From Psettodes erumei (Eukaryota > Chordata > Actinopteri > Pleuronectiformes > Psettodidae): DNA of 64,000 nt. The notes below the pieces were generated by a model. It made no database searches, had not been told where the DNA came from, and saw nothing but the letters and a program-made list of their open reading frames with translations. Shown piece by piece: positions 13,801 to 25,800 of this stretch. Location of the stretch: the NCBI GenBank assembly GCA_016785225.1, contig JAFBJZ010000857.1, forward strand, positions 1,860,001-1,924,000. Direction: 5' to 3'. A program made the position numbers and the translations under genes. Numbering within the stretch: the first letter of the stretch is position 1; each line of letters begins with the position of its first letter.

Positions 13801-16800
13801 ACAGTCACGTCTACACGGTATTCTGATGTGATTACTTGGCATACTCAGGTACATCCCAATTTTCCAGGCCCACTCATAAGCCATATTCTGCATCACTTTT
13901 AAATACAGTGGAAACCACTTATTGTCATCATATCAGTCTGTGTCACATTGATCACTTCAAGCAGATAATTATTACAGTTATTACATTTTTCTTTTCTTTT
14001 CCTGTATTTCTCATGCAGGTGACCATCTAATTTTGAAGATTTACAAAGTTATGTACTGACTACAGGCTAAAATGACATAAAGTGCACCGTTGCTGAATGG
14101 TCAGGGTGAAGCATTATACTACACTCACAAAACACACCTGCTGCTGTGAGAGAGCGGGGTTGATAGTAACGCACTATAAACATCCCAAAACGCAAGCACA
14201 GCAGGCATTGGAAGGGCAAAATAACACTGAACCACAGGGGAATGAATAGAGGAAAATATTACCTGGCACGCGAGTGCGCAAAGAAAGCACACATAAACAC
14301 ACACACAGATGCTCGCACACAGTTTGGCAGAGCAGGCAGGAATGGTCGTTACACACTGTGGCAATCCAAAAACCTAATACAAATAAGCTAGAAAAGAGAA
14401 AGCTTCGTTGTAGCAGGCTACAACAATTCTAAAAATCTGTTGTAAAAAATATTGTATGAAAGGCCCCACATTAACACTGCAAGCTGATCTCTATTTTAAG
14501 AATATTAAAGCAGCATTTGGGAGGACAACTGTGTCCCAAGCTTTATGAGCCATATCTGATTGTCTGATCCAAGCGTTTGACCACTGTAACCATGATCACT
14601 ACATGGTTTCCACTGTACAAGAGAACAGTAAAACTGCAAGAACCTGTCTAAACTTTTTAAGGCTTCCAAAATTACCATGATACTTAGGTTAAAAAAAGTT
14701 TGAGAAGAAAATTCATTGTGTTTTCACTCACTTTTGGCATATCCATCCCCAGGATATATGTAGCGATTATACATGTCCATGATGAACACTCTCTGGTCAT
14801 CCATGAAATCGCGCTCGTGTCCATTTCCCTGTAACAGAGTGGAACCACAACTTTCACAGTTAGATGCTGTCTGCGTCTCTTTACACATCATGCAAAGCTA
14901 ACAAACAGAGCATGTTGAAAATGCCTCGTCCATGTACAAAGTACATACAAAGCAGGTGATAATTCACAGCCTTGAGTCAGTCCAGTCCATCTCTTGATTG
15001 TGTCCACAGGTGTCACACAGAACCATTTGTTTACCTGTGCTGACTGACAGCACTTGATGAGGGGCAAACAAGTCTTGACATGTGTAGACTTTAAATATTA
15101 AAATACTTTATTAAAAAGTCATGGCTACTTCATTACTTTTCATTTCCATCCCTCCATTTGTTGCCAGAAGTGTCTGCTTTTAGGAGGAGATTATGCATTG
15201 TACCAGGTCTAGCATTACTGAAGGAAATGGAGGATGTATGGGACAAGTCAGGCCATTTGTTGTCAGATGAACATCATGCCCAAGTGAGCATATAATCCAT
15301 TGCTGAAAGCTATGCAAAAACAAAACAAAAAAAAACGTTCTAATGTGTGTCATAGCTGATCCCACTTCAGATTTGATGCTAATCTCAAGTGATATGATGC
15401 TGAACCTAGACCTCTCCTGCTGAGAGTTTATAGTAGATGGGATGATCATTACCAGTCTCAGGTTTGTGTGTGTAATATGGAGCTGGAGCCATATATGTTC
15501 ATATATGGCACATCACTGGGAGTTTTGCATGGGGCTTCAGTTTGTACTATATCTCTGAAACAAAAAACTTAACATTTTTTGGTTCAGAGATATTACACTG
15601 AGGTCTCATATAGGCTTACTTTACACAATTACTAAATCAACGTGGCAGTGAATTCTCTGCTTCACCTTCAAAAGGCAGCCTGAGCCTATAAATCATCTTA
15701 TATTCTGCCCGAGCTTCTGCTGCCCACAGTCTTATTAGTCTTATCCTGTCCCCACATACTGTATGGTAGAATAAAAGATTGCTGTTTCACTGCCATTTGT
15801 TAGTGTCAGCTAAAAGTCTTCACTGCAGCCTTCAAACACGTCTTTAAATCAGATATTCTTCCTTACCAAGTCGAAACATCTGTATTAAATGATAAAACCA
15901 TCGATCACTGCTAAAGAAAACATAATCAGAAGGGCAGGATTTTCTTTTGCATAGGACAAACAGAAAATGCTTTTCTGAGCCTTTACAAGAGGAGGCCAGT
16001 GAGGAGTGAGTGATGATCAACAGCTAGTCAGTTGTAATAACACATTCCTCGATAGACATGTTGGGAATACTGAATAAAGAGGAAGATAACAGATTGACTT
16101 GACGGATGTATATACAGATACTGCATATTTATTAGGGCTGCCCTCAAAACCACTGATGCTAGGATAAGTCAGCTTCCATCCATAAGTCATAAGTCAAGAA
16201 GGCGCTGCAATTTTTCTTTTAGCTTTGCCACTGTACACAGAGCAATGCAGGATAACAGCATGGCAGGTTATAAACTTTTATAAATCGAATCTTGTCCCAA
16301 AATGTAACCTAACTACAAAACCAGCTGTAATGAAGAGATAAGAAGCTTAATGGAAACAGAGGGCAGGTGGATGCAAAGCAATGCAGAGCAGCTGGTTTGT
16401 GTGGTTTGTTGAGAAAGAAAAAACATTACATACATTAAGTACTTCAAAAACATCAACAAGTATCTTTAGCTCTATAAATAAGTCAAAGCAGGAACCACAA
16501 GCAGATAGAAAACTAAAATACAGACGCTTGTGTATCAGAGTCAAAATTTCATTCTTGATACAGACATAAGAATGACTGCTGGGGGCACAACAGGAAGAGA
16601 CTGATGAAGAAACAGATAATATATAGTATTATATAATATAATATTAGAAACATTCTTTTTTTAAATGTAATGCAGCTCAATACATCAACACCACATCAGA
16701 ATGTTTCACAGCAATCAATACAGCAGCAGTTTCGGTAGTACTGGTGTTTGTACTGTTCACCCCTTGTTAATGGAAAGGTCAACTGTAATTGTTTCTCTTT

Positions 16801-19800
16801 ATTTAGGAAAGTGTAACATATATCAGTGGATGGTCTATTAAATGAATTTGACTCATTTTCACACTGACATTGTGCATACAGTTGTTAACAGACAGATAGG
16901 AATATATCTATACAGCAGGGCACTCGTCAAGCTTGTTATAAACTGAACTTAAAACTGATCATTACTGTTTTGCTGTTGACTGGTTGCAAGAACACAACTG
17001 CTTAGGCCATGACCTCAAATTATATAGAATAAGACTACTTTAAGTGTCATGTTTCAGGGTGCTAATTAAGATCTTACAACATATCCTTAATATTTTATCT
17101 CTGCTCAATTATCTGCTGAGCGGGTCACTTCAGGCCAATACCACTGTCTTAATGCAGCTTTTACTCTTTTGTTGCTTCATGAATTATTTACTCTGCATCT
17201 GTATTGATTTCCTGCTTGTCAATAGGTAAAGGTGCATCATGACCAATGAGACACAGCTCAAAATGAATAAAGCTTTATTTCTGGAATATAGCCAGAAACT
17301 TTGGGAACCTTGAGACATCATTGTTAATGCTGTTCTCAGTGCTAATTGGTGTTGGATACAAGCCATTATGCTGAAAACACAAAGTAAGGCTAAAATATGA
17401 TAATAGGACCTCACAAAATGTTGAGTCATAGTTATGTATTGCTGGAGTGACCTCAGTCCACTGACGGTGACCCGATTAACAAGATATGCAGCAAAGAAGG
17501 AGCAACTATTTATATTATTATACTACTATACTATACTATATACTATTAATATACACTATTAAGTGGTAAGTAGCAGATGATGTTGTAGAAGCAGACTGAT
17601 TCTGATTTCTGTACAATGCATGCTCTTTAGTTCTTAATAAGAACACACATGACGGGGCAAGTTTGGGGTGCACGGGATTTGTGGGCGTCTTCACACCTGC
17701 CAATTTTGGGTTAATGTAGGAGCTGCAGTACAAAAGGAAAAAGGGCTGGCTGATACGAAATATAAATCAGAGGCTGTGGAGATGAATAAATTTATTCTTA
17801 ACCAGTCAGATAACAGGTCTCATCGCTCTGTAACAGCTATGCCAACACAGTGAAGCATGATAACACCAGCTTAACAAATGGATAGAGTCTTCTCCAGGAA
17901 AACACATTGTTAGGAGAGAGGTGTGGTGGTGCAGTACCAAAATCCTTTACCTACTGCAATCCTTCATCCTTCGAGGGCCACACTAAATAATTGAACACAT
18001 CTATCACATTGACCTCTCTAATGTGATGGCTGGAACTGCTTCTCTTTGGTGAGGTGTCTGATGTCTGATGGTAGTGATGATGATGCTACCTGCGGCTGGT
18101 TGTCCAGGTTTTGGTCAGTCAGCATTAAGTAGAACTGAATTGCACAAAATAGCCTTGTGACGAAAGCAATTCCTCCCTTGAGTTGGCAGTGATCCCATGC
18201 ACAGAAACGGTTTGGTGGTTTCATTGCAGGCCAGAGAGAAAAACTGGAAATTTCTTGTGGTGTCCTTCAGTGTTTTTTCATTACCTCGTGTCATATAAGG
18301 AATCTGCTGCAACGGCTCTTCCGGACAAATCCTTCCTTCACAAATTCTCCTTCTGAATGAGGTTTCATCTTCTTAGCTTAGTTTCAGCTTTTTAGCTCGC
18401 TCACCACAGAACCTGCCTGCCTAACACTGTTTCTGTCAGAATGTAATCTTGGGGAAATTTGTTGCTGGGCAGCCAAACACTGCCAAACAGATTTAACTTT
18501 ATACAAAGCATGTCTGTCCTCACCACTCATCCAGTTTAGTTTGCTTAGTTCTCTTAGAAATTCTGCATCTACATTTTTGACCCTTGCCATGATGCATGTC
18601 AACAATGTCATGTAACAGCAAAATGTTTATTGTGTTCACCCTGACCGGCTGATGGCCAGAAGAGACCATCCTGCAGGACATGCTGGGTCTACTATTCTGT
18701 GTTATTTTCTTTTATTTCAGGAAAAAAAAAAGAGTAACTGCTGAAATTGCCTCATGGGCCAGCTTTTAATACATTTTCAACATGTCTTCTGTAACAGCAA
18801 GATAAAAAAAAATACCATTGGTGCATTGGGAAGTTTTCATTTTAGTCTTAAAGTATATTCTCTGAATAGTCAAACTGGTCAATTTACAAACATCTATGTG
18901 TATGCTGCATAAATTAGAGAGATCATGTTAAATGTTGATTGTTTTAACTGAGTTTGACAGTTCTGTGTTGTACATTGGTCAAGAAGGCCAATGTCCAACT
19001 ATAAATCACTGCACCACTTCACGCTGTGGCTGATCATCTGATTTCAGAATAATACAGCTAAATTGTACTGCAGGAAATCTATGGCACCGTTTGGGGGGGG
19101 ATCTCTGAACAAAAAATTATAATGTGTTTAAAATAACAAATAATATTAATAAGTATGTTTCAACACATTAGCTCATATTACTGCATCCCAGTGATGGTCC
19201 AAAATCCTCCAAAGCCTGTCTGCATTCAGCTGTTTGCCAGTGGAATTTCAGATATGACAGTAAGGGCCAATTTGGCCCCCAGGGAGCCTTACTGATTGGG
19301 TGGGTTGTATAAGGGGGTTAATGTTGTCATAAATGTCAGTTCCTAAGTGGCAATGCACATTGACACAGAGAAATGTAATGGTATTGGCTCACCTGATGAG
19401 CATCCAGATCGATGATGGTTGCCCTGGAAACACCTTCCACTCTCTCAAACAGAAACTGAGAGATGAATGAGAAGATGTTTTCACTTCTCACTGAAGATAA
19501 CACATTCACAGTTTAGATTCTCACTGAGGAATTCCAAAGTAAAACTTTTCCTTCTGAAATAGAGTTACTTTCAGATGTAAACTCATAAAAAGCACCCACA
19601 ATAACCTGGTGTAGTTCATACTCTCACTGGATCTCTTTCTCACTCTCATAGTGAGAATAGTACATAGTACAACAGCTGTTTTCATCTGTTTTGGTTGTGG
19701 TCTAAAAAGACTTATACCATGCTGCTTTAATATTCTTAAAATAGCAACCAAATCAAAGGGCTGTACATAGGATTTCTCTGGGTATCACATGACTCTATTA

Positions 19801-22800
19801 TTATCTGAGGCAATGGGTCCAGTGAAACTTAAAGGCTAAGACTTAGTTTTTAACAAACATTGCTCAAACTGAAGTAAATTGCGCAAGGACTACTTTCACT
19901 GCACATTAATGCAAATATATGGTTTATATTTGTTTATTCCTACAAAAAAGAATACAAATCATCATGAAAATATGTGAAATGCTCCTTTTTCACTGTCTTT
20001 GTCTACCCATAATTCTCCTTGTGAGAGTCATTGGTAGTCAATTTGTTGTGATATTAGGGAGTAAGGAACTCAGTAGCATCTAATGGGACCTGGGAAGTAA
20101 TATTTGCAGATATGTTTATGTGTTGTTTAACGTGCTGTAGCCAAGGAGCTAATTAGCTGTGTAACCTGCCAACTGACAGTAGCAGTGCACTTTTTTCTTT
20201 TGGCTCATACAACATGTTAAGGTGCAGGAGGAGACGTGTAATAAGAAGCAGACTTAACCAGAAAAGCTAATGCGGATTTATCTATGTAGATTCTCAGTCA
20301 TCCAGGTCATTGTCAAGGTTGAAAGAGTTCCGTAAGGCAACTGGACTTGAGATTTTTCAAGAAAAGGTTTTGCCTCTCATCCAAGAGGCTTCTTCAGTTC
20401 TGAGACTGATAGTGCAGAGTACTGGAATTTATACAATGTAGGTGTGGAAAGTTGTTTGGGAAAAACAACAACAGTGCCACAGGTCACTCCCATTGAGTGG
20501 GCTGTTAGGATCACCTGGGCAAGTATTGACAGTCATGAGAGTGTTAATGTGGGTCATTAACCGCCTTGTCAGAGTGGTTTCAGTCATCTGTCTCCGTGTT
20601 TTGTGGATCTAGAGGGAGTAGGTGCGAAGTTAGTCTTCTGGGTATTGTTCCTAAAAGTGCCTTGTACGAAACATTTTCTTGAAAAATCTCAAGTCCAGTT
20701 GCCTTACAGAGCTCTTAATGCGGATTGTTGTCCAGAGTCTCTGGCTCTCATGTTGACCAGCAGCTGCGGCCTGGCTCAGTGTGACTGCTGGCTCTGCCTA
20801 TGATAACTCTATGAAGGATTTGAATTGAGGTCTCCATCTACAAAGACAGATACTGCAATGGTATTTCTTCAAAGTATTGCAAAAACTAGAGGGTACCATC
20901 ATGAAACCACAAAACAGAAAATTCAGTTGCTCCCATTCTGCACTAACACATTCCTAAGACCTGATGAGGCTATTATGAGTCTTGAGTATGTACTGCAAAT
21001 GAAATAATGTTAATTAATAAATGTGAATAAAAATATGTTAGTTTTAGTTAAAGTTTTTGGCAAATGTTTGTTTTATTGCTTATGGGTTTACTTTTTATTT
21101 GTAAGAGGAAGACTGTGTTACTTCTTTCAGTGCTTACTAATCTCATTTCAATCAAATGAGACCTCTAACTGAGTGTGATGAATAGGCTTCTGCTGTGTAA
21201 GCTGTAAACAACATCAGTCTTACCTTGATGGCTAGAGTGATGTCAGCATAAGCACAAAACCCCCCTCCCTTGTCGCTGGAGCAGTGGTGGAAGCCTCCTC
21301 CTGGGAAAGAGGAAAGTCACTCGTTCAGTGTCAGGACTGTTACAATAGCTGAGCAGGTCACAGTGCATCTGTGAAAACTATTATTCAAAATAACCATGTT
21401 TGGAGATTTAGAGCACAGGACTGCTAGTCCATCACCTTAACCACTTGGCCATCTCGTCATTGTTCATTCTGATCCACCACTGTGGATGAGAAAGTGCAAC
21501 ACATAGAACTCCTGTTAGTGCAACGGGGGCCACGTTTTTGTTTTGCTGTTTGTTTGTTAGCAGGACTATGTGAAAAGTAATGAAGGGATTTTCAATTATT
21601 ATTATTTTTTTTTATCTTGGTCTAACCTAGAAATTCATTCCATTGTGGGAGTGATCAAATTTTGAAGGATTCTTCACCATTGTGAGACAAAATTTCATTT
21701 TTGAGTCAGATCTCCAAAAATGCACAAGATGCTGTGACAAGTGGGGCATCCTGGGCTTATGCTCCTGAGCTGTAGGTTGTCGGTTTGACTTTGGACTGGC
21801 TTGACCACAAATTGATCCATATCTGTATAGTCTGGTTTGGTTTTGGGGGAATGTTCAGTTTTGGTGGAGATCTGAGCTCAAGGGAGCGCTTTTTGATTAG
21901 GATGATAACTATTCATTCGGGTCAAGAGTCATCGACCCCTCTGCCCTGCTATGCTCATGTTCATTAAACTACAGTGTAGAGTAGATAGAGATAGATATAG
22001 TAGATAGATAATACTAAAAGTGAGTAAAGCAATCCGTGAAATATTTTTTAGCATTTTTTATCTGGCCAAAAACTGTCTTCCATAAGGCATCAACATGTGT
22101 GGAGACACACAATACAGAGATGCCAAGTGTATGCGAATATTCTTTATATCTTTATTGAAATCATGTTTATTGATACAGAACACTCTTTCCCCCACTTCAT
22201 CAAGAGAAGGTGTGAAGTAGCTGAGTAAGCAGGAGGTACTAAGTCTAATGGGGCTTTTATTGGTCCCGTCTTGGCACAAACTGGAAAAGAGGAATAAAGG
22301 ATGACCCTGTTTTTTCAGCCAAAGACCTCCCGCTCAGCCAGCCTCGCCACTGCAGGCAGCCAGTCAGAGAGGAAATGCTGCAGCAGCAGCGACAGGAAAA
22401 ACCTACAACAATCTGTTTCCTCTGCTGTTCTTCCTTATAATGAGGCAAATTCACAATTGTGACCACAATCCTTTTACAGGGAATGGGAAATCTGATTGGT
22501 TTGTTGCGTCCTACATCAAAGGCACACCCATGATTAATTAAGAGAATGTGTAAAACCCTTTTAAACCATGCAGCAACCTAATTTCCCACTATTTAACTAG
22601 CAAAAGTGGATTTAGACATGCCCTACATGCACATCAGACCATGCATTAAAAAAGAGCCCCTTATATTTTAATGGTGCGACGGGGTGTAGAAAATCTAAAC
22701 TTAGAAAGGTATTAACACAAAATCATCACAGGATTTTTTGAATATCTTATGAAATGGCCAGCCAAATGGACAGATGACCCCAAAATATAATGCCTCTGAC

Positions 22801-25800
22801 CCTGATTGTTGCCGTTGTGAGGGATTGAAATGGAGGACATAAAACAGAGCCATGACGAGGTGACATGATGACACGATGGGATAAAAGGCAGTCTTGAGAC
22901 AATGTAACCAAAGTGTGAAGAATGTGCTTTATCACCAACTAAACAAACTGACAAAATATTGAGATGAGAAGTAAAAAAAAGCACAGGAAGAAGTAGAGAG
23001 GTGGAAGAGCTCCATGTGATCCTGAGCACAATTAAGTCCGCTCAAGATAAATGTAAGCAAATCAGGACCTTGTCAGAAGGCTGGGGGAGACCATGTGCAA
23101 CCTTGGACAGGAAATGTACAAGGAGCCTGTACCTAACTGTGTAACAAATGGAAAAAGATACCTAGAAAGAGAAGCACAATCCTTGGCTCCTCTCTTAGCT
23201 CTGCACAGCTGGCCAATAATGGGGAGAAATGGGTGATGAATGCCGGATCATCGCTTTAAAAAAAAAGTTCAGACCTGCAACAGAATTGAAATGCTGTGGC
23301 TTCTTAATGTTGCAGGTCTCAGTAATTCTGCTAACTTGTCCATCAGGGTCACCTGTGAATATATACCAGTGTTGGGACCTGAACCTGGTGGTGAGCAATG
23401 GAGGCTCACCATGCATAACCAAGTTTCGACCACATGGCTTTCTTTGTCTTGGAGACAAAGGAAAGCACCGGAACCTTAAAGTCCCACAATCCTCCAGGTG
23501 TGAAATCCGATCCAGCAGCCACCACTGGATGACTGTGGCATGTGACCTCTGAGGTCATCAAGTCATATAAAGGCTTTGCTCAGCCTTTGTTCGCTCTCTT
23601 CTTACTCTCTTCTTGCTCTCTTCTTACTCCTCTTCCTACTCCTAATTATTATTCTATTAATTATTAATTATTTCAGATAGCCAAACCACAATAATTAGTG
23701 CCCTTAGTAGGCAAACTCAACAAAGGGTACTCCAACAAATGGTGCCCCTGTGAGGTAAAGAACAAATGGTGACTGCGTGTTACGCTGGCCCAACACCAGG
23801 AAGCCAGTAAAGTTTCTCCCACATTGTACTGTATATATAAAGGTGTTGTTTAGGAGGCAATGCTGGGCACTGACAGCATTAGGCAACTCACATTCCCTTA
23901 TTGAAGATAATAAATGCATACCAGCTGAGTATAGACTGATTGATGATCCATTCCAGGGTTTAGATCAGGGGCTTCCAACTGCTGGTCCGTGAAACCACTG
24001 CAAGCGGTCTCTGACCATTTAGTAATGTCGTATCAATGCGGGATTTATTTTTTACACATTTCTGTGTGTTATTGTTTGAGAATAATCAAAATCATGCAAA
24101 TATATAAAATAGAGAGTGGTTGAGTGTGGTTTTTCCACATTGGAGTATACCTGAAGAACAAGTATAGGACAAGGCTGGAGCCAGAGAATGATATGACACT
24201 GTCCCTTATGATAGACTGACTGTGTGCAATTCACCAAGCCTACCAATCAGGTAAGAAAAAAACCTGACTTCAACAACAGTCAGTGTTCCCATATGCTGAC
24301 TTATATGTAGCGCCCCACCATAGTGTCACCAGACCACTGTTCATTTAGTTTCCTCTTTCTTTAAAAATGTGTATTGTTCAGTTAATTCATGTCCCCACCC
24401 TCTGCAATCTCTTACACACACAGAGCTGAATCATCAGCATCTGTATGTGATGTATGGTTTAGATCATTGTCTGCTGGAAACTGACTTACCTACATTTATG
24501 GCCCATCCTCGGTCAAGAGCCAATTTTCCTGCCTGTGGAGAAAAAAAACATTTCAGTTCAATGTTAGGAAGCAACACAAAAAAGATGAATGGATATTACG
24601 CTTTCTATGGAATGACCCCTAAAGAAATCACAAAATGCATTAATAATCATTGAGAACCACAATTTGATTCCTGTTCATTAAAGAAAAAAAATGTTGACGT
24701 GAAATTAGGAATATTTCCCAAGGCAAATGTTGTGCTTCACTGACTGGATAAAACACTTTGCATACAGTAAAAAGAGGCATTGTATGCAAAGGCATCAAGC
24801 TCATTAAATGTCATCTGATCTTTATCTAAGTCACAGCTTTAGACAAACACAATGATTATGCTAACAAAACACAATTTTAATATTTTGTCTCTTTATTGGA
24901 TACACTCATTAATCCTGAAATGTTGCCATCACAGTGAGGTTATACCATTGTACCTGTACTGAGTTTAGAACCAAACCCTGTGCTCTGACCATATCTGGCA
25001 ACCCGGCCTAGCTGCAGACACTTGCACAGTAGCTCGAGCTGGTACATCTTGATTTAAATAACAGTATTGACGAAGGGTATACTTCTCATTTGTCTCCTAT
25101 AAACAGAGCAAATATAGTGAGGAGTATAAGGTATATTGCACAAAATGTTAAATATTCATTTACATTAAGACATAAACAAATGCTGGAGCACACATTCATC
25201 TGTAAAATAGCAGTGTATGGTAATAGGTATTTTCACTTTCCCTTGGGGTATCATCACAGAGCCACACAATATGCTAAATCTACTCCTGAGAAAAGAGAGA
25301 CAGGCAGCATTCATCTCACATGTTGATCAGTCTAATCCTGATGTGCATGGCTGTGCATGAGGAAGCTTTCATTTAGGGCTGCTCACTCCACTGGCTCATC
25401 CTCTTCAGAAACCACTGAAGGCTTACCCAATACACTTCACAAATACCTTTATTTGTGAAGTGTATTCCATTCTTGGAAATACAGTTAAAAAACATAACAT
25501 CCAAAGCACAATATTGTTTTCAAGACCTGATGGACGAAGTACGATCATATAAACATAAGGGCATTGTGAGCTGCATCTGTAATTCCAATTGCCCTGTTGA
25601 TCAACAATGCATGCAGCCCTGATAATGAGCCACTGTGTTTCGTGCTGGCCCAAAGTGAACAATGATGTACTTTATACTGGTATTTTTCTAAGTTCAACAC
25701 AAGTGTACACTGGTATGAACTGACTTTAGGAATGAGCCAAATGGCCACACTCTAAGTGTGATGCTGACAAAAGCTTTTGCCTTCTCCTTCCTGCTCAGCT

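Larger units (their letters stand above)
10860..14731. other. hdac11 introns 9 and 8
   Basis: Intron 9 (10860-11812) shows only simple CA/GT-rich patches. Intron 8 (11992-14731) holds a truncated plus-strand SINE head (about 13246-13312) and a CA-rich stretch near 14280-14320. The open frame at 13055-13501 runs through the SINE and shows no conserved domain. Confidence 0.6.
21301..24489. other. hdac11 intron 5
   Basis: About 3.2 kb containing the tRNA-Ser-like fragment (21400-21461), a short GATA-type simple repeat (about 21975-22010) and a plus-strand LTR with primer-binding site (23370-23757). The rest is unremarkable. Confidence 0.6.

Noticed and set aside
20375..20405. Hammerhead-ribozyme-like core on minus in the inverted-repeat element (CTGAAGA, a hairpin with CCTCT/AGAGG arms, then AAAAC)
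   Set aside because: An extra A separates the core from stem II, the needed GAAA reads AAAA in both copies, and no stem I pairing could be found around the presumed cleavage site.
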